Source: Globodera rostochiensis (taxonomy: Eukaryota > Nematoda > Chromadorea > Rhabditida > Heteroderidae). From it: 64,000 nucleotides of DNA. Made by a program: the position numbers and the translations under genes. The stretch's first letter is position 1, and each line of letters begins with the position of its first letter. A model generated the notes under the pieces. That model worked only from the letters and a program-made list of their open reading frames with translations, did no database searches and was not told the origin of the DNA. Positions 58,614 to 64,000 of the stretch are shown here, piece after piece. The DNA lies in NCBI GenBank assembly GCA_018350325.1, contig JAEVLN010000028.1:496001-560000 (forward strand), written 5' to 3'.

Positions 58614-58795
58614 GGTAAATACCCAATTCGTTTTTGGCCAATCGTTTTTTACCCAATTCGTTTTTTGTGTGTTATAAGTATAGACACTCTAACCTTCTTA
58701 CTGTCTGCGCTCTTTCTATTTTGTACTAGTTTATATAGACAAAAAACGAATTGGCGTAAAAAACGAATTGGCCAAAAACGAATTGGGGTCCGTTC
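58614..58795. mobile_element. 182-bp foldback element with 9-bp duplication
   Basis: Arms repeat acccaattcgtttttgg and complement; the centre is 'gtgttataagtatagac'. Flanks are a perfect 9-bp repeat tgacaggac. Confidence 0.85.
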
Positions 58796-58926
58796 TGACA
58801 GGACTCCCAAACGTTCTGATTTTCCAGTTTGTCTTGAAATTTGTTTTGCGATTTTGGTTTTGTTCCAAAAGAACCATTTAACCAATTTCCTAGTTAAAAC
58901 ATATTTAATCGTCTACTAATTTTAAG

Positions 58927-59893
58927 GTGGAAGGGTGGCAAAGAGTTGCCGTTGAGCAACAAATTCCGAATGCAGAACAATGTGAACGATTACGCGTTGA
59001 CCATCAACGATTTGGCCATGGAAGACCGGGGCGAGTATGCAGCAAGGGCGGAGAACGCATTTGGCCATAGGGAATGCTTGAATGCCGCTGGACAAAGTGG
59101 GTTTATTGAAGAATTTAATTTACATATATTTTCTAAAGCTTTGAAGTTATATTATTCATTTTAGCTTTTAGGATAGCTTTTTGAACTCAAACAAAAACAA
59201 TTAAGCTATTTTTTTGTTAGAGTAATTTTTAGTTAGTTTTAAATTTGAAATATTCGAAATTTTTTCATTTTATTAATAAAAAGATTTTAAATTTTCTTAA
59301 TTTGCAACTCTTCTTTTTAAGTTCAGTTTTTCGTTTTTCACTGTTTTATTTTTATTGCTATAAATTTAAATAAGTTTTTGTTTACTTTTTCCGGCGGGTT
59401 TGGAATTTTGAAATCAATTTTTTCAAAGGGACTCCTACCCCTCGGCCACCCTCTCGGGGCGCCGTCGCCAGACTTCATTCGCCACTTGCGGAAGAACCTG
59501 CTACCGTACCCGGGCATACAGTGCCGTCACCGCTGCTGCCTACCGTAACTGAGTCCACTGCGGTGTTTCAGGTCCAATTGTCATCGCAAAACTTTACATT
59601 CATTTTTGATAAATCGTAGACAAAAAATGTGATTTTTTAGAGCCCGGTCTTTGGGTTGTTGATCGAAATACCGATCCGGAGAGGGAGCTCAAAACAAATT
59701 TCAAAATTATTAGGGTTTTTTTTAATTTTTTTTTTTGAAAAATAGGTGCCCATGTTGGCCTCGTCGGTGGTGCGGCGTCAGCGCACCCAAATGGAGGTGC
59801 CGCGTGTGGTGGAGCAGCGCGGCGCGCCCTTCTCCTTCTCTTTGCGGCCACGGCTGATCCAGAAGAACAACGCGTGCAAATTGTTGTGCACAG
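58927..59893 (+). pseudogene. UNC-89 (obscurin)-like immunoglobulin fragment
   Basis: Three exon-like segments are in natural order. 58,927-59,096 gives the C-terminal half of an I-set domain (GGKELPLSNKFRMQNN, then DYALTINDLAMEDRGEYAA and RAENAFGHRE), with the D-x-G-x-Y signature. About 59,430-59,571 gives a Pro/Ser-rich linker (PRPPSRGAVARLHSP). 59,746-59,893 gives the start of the next domain (PRVVEQRGAPFSFSLRPRL, then NACKLLCTV with its first core cysteine). Giant muscle proteins of the UNC-89/titin class, which organise the sarcomere M-line, have this arrangement. The first domain lacks its start and the second its end, where the reading frame runs straight into a repeat of the upstream gene. 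It is therefore a fragment. Confidence 0.65.
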
Positions 59894-59895
59894 TG

Positions 59896-60150
59896 AACCA
59901 GCAGGCAGCAGCAACACTTCAAGCCGCTAACCAGCCTCAACAACCCGGTGCGGACGCTCTCGGCCTGTCAATCGCTGTCCTTGTCGGCGGTTGGATGGCA
60001 CTTTGTTCACTGATCACTGTTCTTGCGCATTTGGCACTGATCAACATTATTCGTTGTCCAAAGTAGGCTTTTCTCGAGACACTTTTGGGTTCCCGGGAAG
60101 GGAATTATGAACAATTGGCATTCTTAAATTGTATTTTGCAATAAAATTAA
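59896..60150 (+). repeat. Direct repeat of 58,385-58,555
   Basis: 'aaccagcaggc(a/g)gc' through 'caacaa', and then 'ggcttttctc(g/t)agacacttttggg' to 'ttgcaataaaatt', match the upstream copy. The downstream copy contains about 80 bp more, encoding LGLSIAVLVGGWMALC of the acyltransferase. The repeats bracket the UNC-89-like fragment. Confidence 0.8.
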
Positions 60151-62467
60151 AATTTTGTCCCCTCCTTTTGCAGTCATCTCACCAACATCTACTTTGTTGG
60201 CACGTTTACCTTTTTGGCACTGCTTCGATGCCAACATTTTGTGGAACTTCCTCGCCTGGAATTTGTCAGCAATGCCATTCAGCTGATCATGACACTGCAG
60301 GTTGGTCGTTGTGGATTGGTGGTGATCAATCGATGAAAACAAAATTTTAAAAAAATTAATAAATTGTTTATACAATATTTTCTTTTTTTTTAAGAAAATG
60401 CCATCGCCGTCATATTCTGTTATTTATTCTTTACAGGTGATTGGGCTGGCCTATGAAATTGCGGACATTCGACGGACGAAGGAGCACGATGAAGATGGAA
60501 CAAATGGCGACGAGAATCAAACCACAACAACGGCAACAATACCAACGACGGATCGCCATGAACCAAATGACATCGAGGCATTCACTTACTTGTACAGCTT
60601 CACCGGGCTGTTCACGGGTCAGAGAATGATGAGAGAATTTATTTTGGTCATTAAAATTTTGGATTTAAGGTCCCAACTACACATATAAGACGTATTCGGA
60701 TGCAATTGGTCGTCAGAAGCCGATCGCATGGACCAAATTGGCACCATTGATCGGGCAGAAATTGCACACGCTTTGCTGGACAGTGCCATCACTCGTCCTG
60801 ATGACCTGGCTGGACTCGTTGAATGTGAGTTGTTCATTACTTTATATAAATTTCATTTTTTAATTAATTTTTGATTGAAAATATTTTTGTTACAAAATTA
60901 CAATTTAGTCATGTCCATTTTTTACTTTTTCAACGATCCCGAACCCGTATCTTCAAACATTAATATTTTCGTAAATTTAAGGTTGCCGAGTCGATTTGTC
61001 TAGTGGCCGGCATTGGCATCTACCCGGCGGCTGGGCACAATGAAGTTGGCAGTGGGCCAAAAAATGAGCACTCCCCCCACTTTCAGTGAGAGCAAAATTC
61101 TTTCCAAAAATTGTCAAATATATAATTAATATTTAATTTCAGATCTTTGGACTACGATGACCCTGCCGTTGCGTTGGATGCTGAGACAATTCGAAATTTG
61201 TGCGTAGAACACTCGGACGGATTTCGTTCCGGAATGCGCGCTTGGAACAGGTGTGGGGTTTTTTGACATGTTTTTGCAATTGTATTTGAATCTTTAAGCA
61301 TTTTTTGGTAAAACTTTGGTTTTGGGGTCGAGAAATCCGAACTGAGCTCCATCAGACCCGAATTTGAAAAATAATGTTAATTATTTTGAGGCCACATTTG
61401 ATTTTTGGAAAGATAAAAAAAATGTTCTAATTCCAGGTCTGGGTTCGAAATTGCGGTCACATTAGGATTTCTCGACCCCAAAAATTTCTAGCAACACATC
61501 TCTTCCATGAACTTTTCAATTAAAATGTTTTTTTTCGAAAAATTTGGGAGGGGCAGCTTTATTATATCCATTTTTTAGGACTGTCCAGTTTTGGCTGGCC
61601 AACTTTGTCTACCGTCGTACCAACCGGGCGTACCGGTGTGTTTTAAAATTTAACCGCAAATTTCTGTTTTTGGACAAATGCCATTTCTCACAGAATGCCC
61701 TACACAATGTTTGTGAGCGCGTTCTGGCACGGCATCCATCTCGGCTATTTCCTCTCATTCCTCACCATCCCATTGTGCACCAGTGCCGAGGATCGGCTGT
61801 TCAAGGCGTTCCCCGAACGGCCAGCATGGCTACGGCATTTGTAAATCACTTTCGAATAATCGATCAAATCGAGATCTCTCCGAGAGTTTTTGAGTCAACA
61901 ATTCGAGATTCTCGAATCAAGATACCTAAAATATTGCCGGCTGGGCTATGGATAGAGCACGGGCCGATTGAGATCTGATCGAAATCGCGATCAATTAATT
62001 TTTACCGAGATTTTTTGAAATTCTCGATCGCAATCTCGATCGGTCTTCGAGCCCGGGCTTTAGTTATTGGCACAGATCGGACGCGGCGGTACGGTACTTT
62101 ACTTCCGTTCCAAGAATAATGGTGATTTTTAGTACCAGTACTTTTCAGTATTTTGGCGAGTGTTGATAGCCGAACCGTCCGGCCGATCTTGTGTTATTTG
62201 TTATGCCCATTTATTCTATTTCGTAATTTTAAGTGTTTTTCCCCTCAGATGGTCCTTTGTGAGAATGCGCGGCTTTGAAATGATGGCCTGCGGCTTTTTG
62301 TTGCTGGATGGGTGGGACACTATTCGGCTGTGGTCTAAAATGTAACAAAAAAATTTGAATTTTTAAATATTTTTATATTTATTTCGATAATTTTCAGGTA
62401 TTTTTGGCTGCACTTGGTGATGTTCGGTACAATTTTGGCCTTGAAAGCGTACAAAATGTTGCGATAA
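59944..62467 (+). CDS. mboa-7: Lysophosphatidylinositol acyltransferase MBOAT7/MBOA-7 (N-terminus unclear)
   Basis: Ten exons, all phases consistent: to 60,062; 60,174-60,300; 60,437-60,617; 60,670-60,824; 60,982-61,085; 61,143-61,250; 61,579-61,635; 61,694-61,840; 62,249-62,341; 62,398-62,467. About 386 residues, against roughly 450-475 for the family, so an N-terminal part is missing or unrecognised. Family landmarks: LEFVSNAIQLIMTLQ, YLYSFTGLFTGPNYTYKTY, DAETIRNL, SGMRAWNRTVQFWLANFVY with the conserved Asn, and SAFWHGIHLGYFLSFLTIPL with the catalytic His. The enzyme sits in ER membranes and puts arachidonate-type chains onto lysophosphatidylinositol. A low-complexity acidic insert (HDEDGTNGDENQTTTT) lies in the third exon. 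Unlike cho-1 there is no frameshift. The intron at 61,841-62,248 holds gatctcgatcg and ggtac word DNA. Confidence 0.9.
61850..62060. mobile_element. Word array gatctcgatcg in mboa-7 intron
   Basis: Inverted 'gatcgagatct' / 'gatctgatcg' words, ending GAGCCCGGGCTTTA, similar to the TAGAGCCCGG termini. Left end unclear. A second small array with CAGATCGGACG and CGTCCGGCCGATCTTG ends follows at 62,073-62,199. Confidence 0.5.
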
Positions 62468-62747
62468 AAAGCGACCAAATTCAAAAACATAAAATTATTG
62501 TTTTTAATGATGATATTTAATGCATACTATTAGTTGGGGCGATGTTGAGAGTATTGTCCATTATTGTTTTATAATAGATAAATTGTTATTTATTTTTTTA
62601 TATCTTCATTCAATGTCTGGGTTTGATTCCAGCAAAATCATTTTCATGTTCATCGACTTTAACAAAGCTTTTTTGGATTAATATGAGTAGACAATGTCTG
62701 ACAAATTTATATCCCTAATTTTCAGATAAATTTGTCTCTGCCGCCCT

Positions 62748-62821
62748 CATTCCGTGCCCAAAAGTTCTTTGTGGCGTTCTTTTAGTTCCTTCGCTGCTTC
62801 AGCCCCCAATTTATTAAATTC
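62748..62821 (-). CDS. Possible terminal exon on minus strand
   Basis: On the minus strand this reads EFNKLGAEAAKELKERHKEL and a few more residues before a TGA stop, a charged helical tail. Further minus-strand coding-like sequence lies at 62,955-63,075 ([18 protein letters not shown]). I cannot link them or name a family. Confidence 0.3.
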
Positions 62822-64000
62822 AAAAAATATTGTTAAAATAATTCTTCCCGACAATCAAAAATTCGTCCTTGGTCATTTCTTCCAAAATTTTCGTCTGATA
62901 TTGTTCGAATTAAACGTTTTATTTATATTTTGCAAATTTTGGACCTTCATGTCAAGGATGCCGCAACAAAAGTGCCAATCGGAATTTGCAAATGGCCGAC
63001 TTTTTGCTCTTTTTCAACAGAAAGTCAACGCAACGCTTTTCAACGGAATCCAACAAAAACGATTTGCCAATAGCAAAACGTTCTCAATGCATACATCTGA
63101 ATCTTTTGGATTCTCATTTTTATGGCTATTTTATCATTAAATGCATTAAATTGCTCAAATCGATCAATAAATAGTATGCCATCGTCACCCAATTGTTTTT
63201 TAGGGTTGGGACCAGGGCTTGGCAAAATTAGAAAATAAAAGGTGAAAAGTAAAATGAAAAGCATAAAGTAAAAGGGGTTAAAAAGTGGAAAAAAAAAGTA
63301 AAAAATGGGTGAAATTTTCCAAACTTTTATTTACGAATTTAAAAAGATAAAAATTTTTATTCTAGTATAGTGTGTATCAGGGATGGTTGGAATTCTGATA
63401 TCCGACTTTTTTAGGGTCGAAATTCCGAATTCCAAAAGTTTTTGCCAGAAAAACCGGTTCAAACAGAGTTGAGTCCGTATTCAACGACGAACACTGATCG
63501 ATGCCCTTCGAGAATTGTTCAATCCAACTCAGCCCAAAGGGGGGTCATTCATGTCAAAAAACAAACTCGGGTCCAAAATGTCTTGGAAGATTGGCACAAA
63601 AAAATGACGTTAATGGCAACAACGATGAGAAGAAGTTTAACGGAAAATTGGGAAAAGGGTGGCAGCAGCAGCATCAATTTGAACAGAAAGCAGAGTCGCG
63701 TTGGGTGGGATTGAGACTGAAACATCTGTTTTTGGAAATAAAGTTCCCCGTTATATAATGCCCAAATTTTATTTTGCCGTTATAGTCCCGAGTTTTTTGC
63801 CGAGATTTGAATAGTATATCCAGGCGCTTGTTTTCCGACTCGCTCTACTCTACTGAAAGCCAATTTTATGCCAAAACTAGGTTTAAAAGCGGCACCGGTT
63901 TAATTTTTAAAATTTTGGTTGAATGTACATGTTATTTGATAGCATAACCAAAACGGGTCCAGTGAATGCTAGTCGGGAGCGGGAGTTCAAAACTACCAGA

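Overview
This looks like nuclear DNA from a plant-parasitic nematode, most likely a cyst nematode (Heteroderidae). Genes are split by short introns, intergenic DNA is AT-rich, and at least two introns appear to use GC-AG splice sites. The protein families are animal ones: a rhodopsin-like receptor, the choline transporter CHO-1, an UNC-89-like immunoglobulin region and the acyltransferase MBOAT7. The three-copy gene family on the left resembles an F-box-like family that I recall from heteroderid genomes. Species identity is inference; no search could be run.

Layout. (1) 1-9,176 and 13,124-23,217 are collinear copies of one block. A shorter third copy lies at 10,591-12,795. Each carries a minus-strand F-box-like gene; the middle copy is broken. 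(2) 23,218-26,380 is repeat-rich and includes a 475-bp foldback element. (3) 26,388-37,300 is dominated by a purine-rich satellite (word 'aaatgccaaaggg') with a higher-order structure, a punctuating 39-bp hairpin, and a large tandem duplication. (4) 37,301-40,245 is a decayed hAT transposon with a recognisable transposase, followed by a 260-bp tandem repeat. (5) 40,246-51,600 is almost wholly nested repeats. (6) 51,625-62,467 is the gene-bearing part on the plus strand: a seven-transmembrane peptide-type receptor, a frameshifted 5' fragment of cho-1, an unassigned small membrane protein, a truncated UNC-89-like fragment and an intact mboa-7. (7) 62,468-64,000 is mostly repeat, with one possible minus-strand exon.

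The most interesting feature is a large set of short non-autonomous elements. Each has terminal inverted repeats beginning TAGAG, TAGGG, TAGTG or CAGGG. Fourteen have perfect 8-bp target duplications, and several have an empty site elsewhere in the same window. These are hAT hallmarks. What is unusual is the inside: each element is filled with its own private short word repeated in direct and inverted orientation (cgggaacggg, cggatttcggat, cggtacttttcggtac, tctcgaga, gggttttggt and others). Elements with the same terminal repeat can carry different words. Many also carry a GC-rich hairpin built on ggcgcctatcggcacc. They are nested several levels deep and sit in introns of the real genes.
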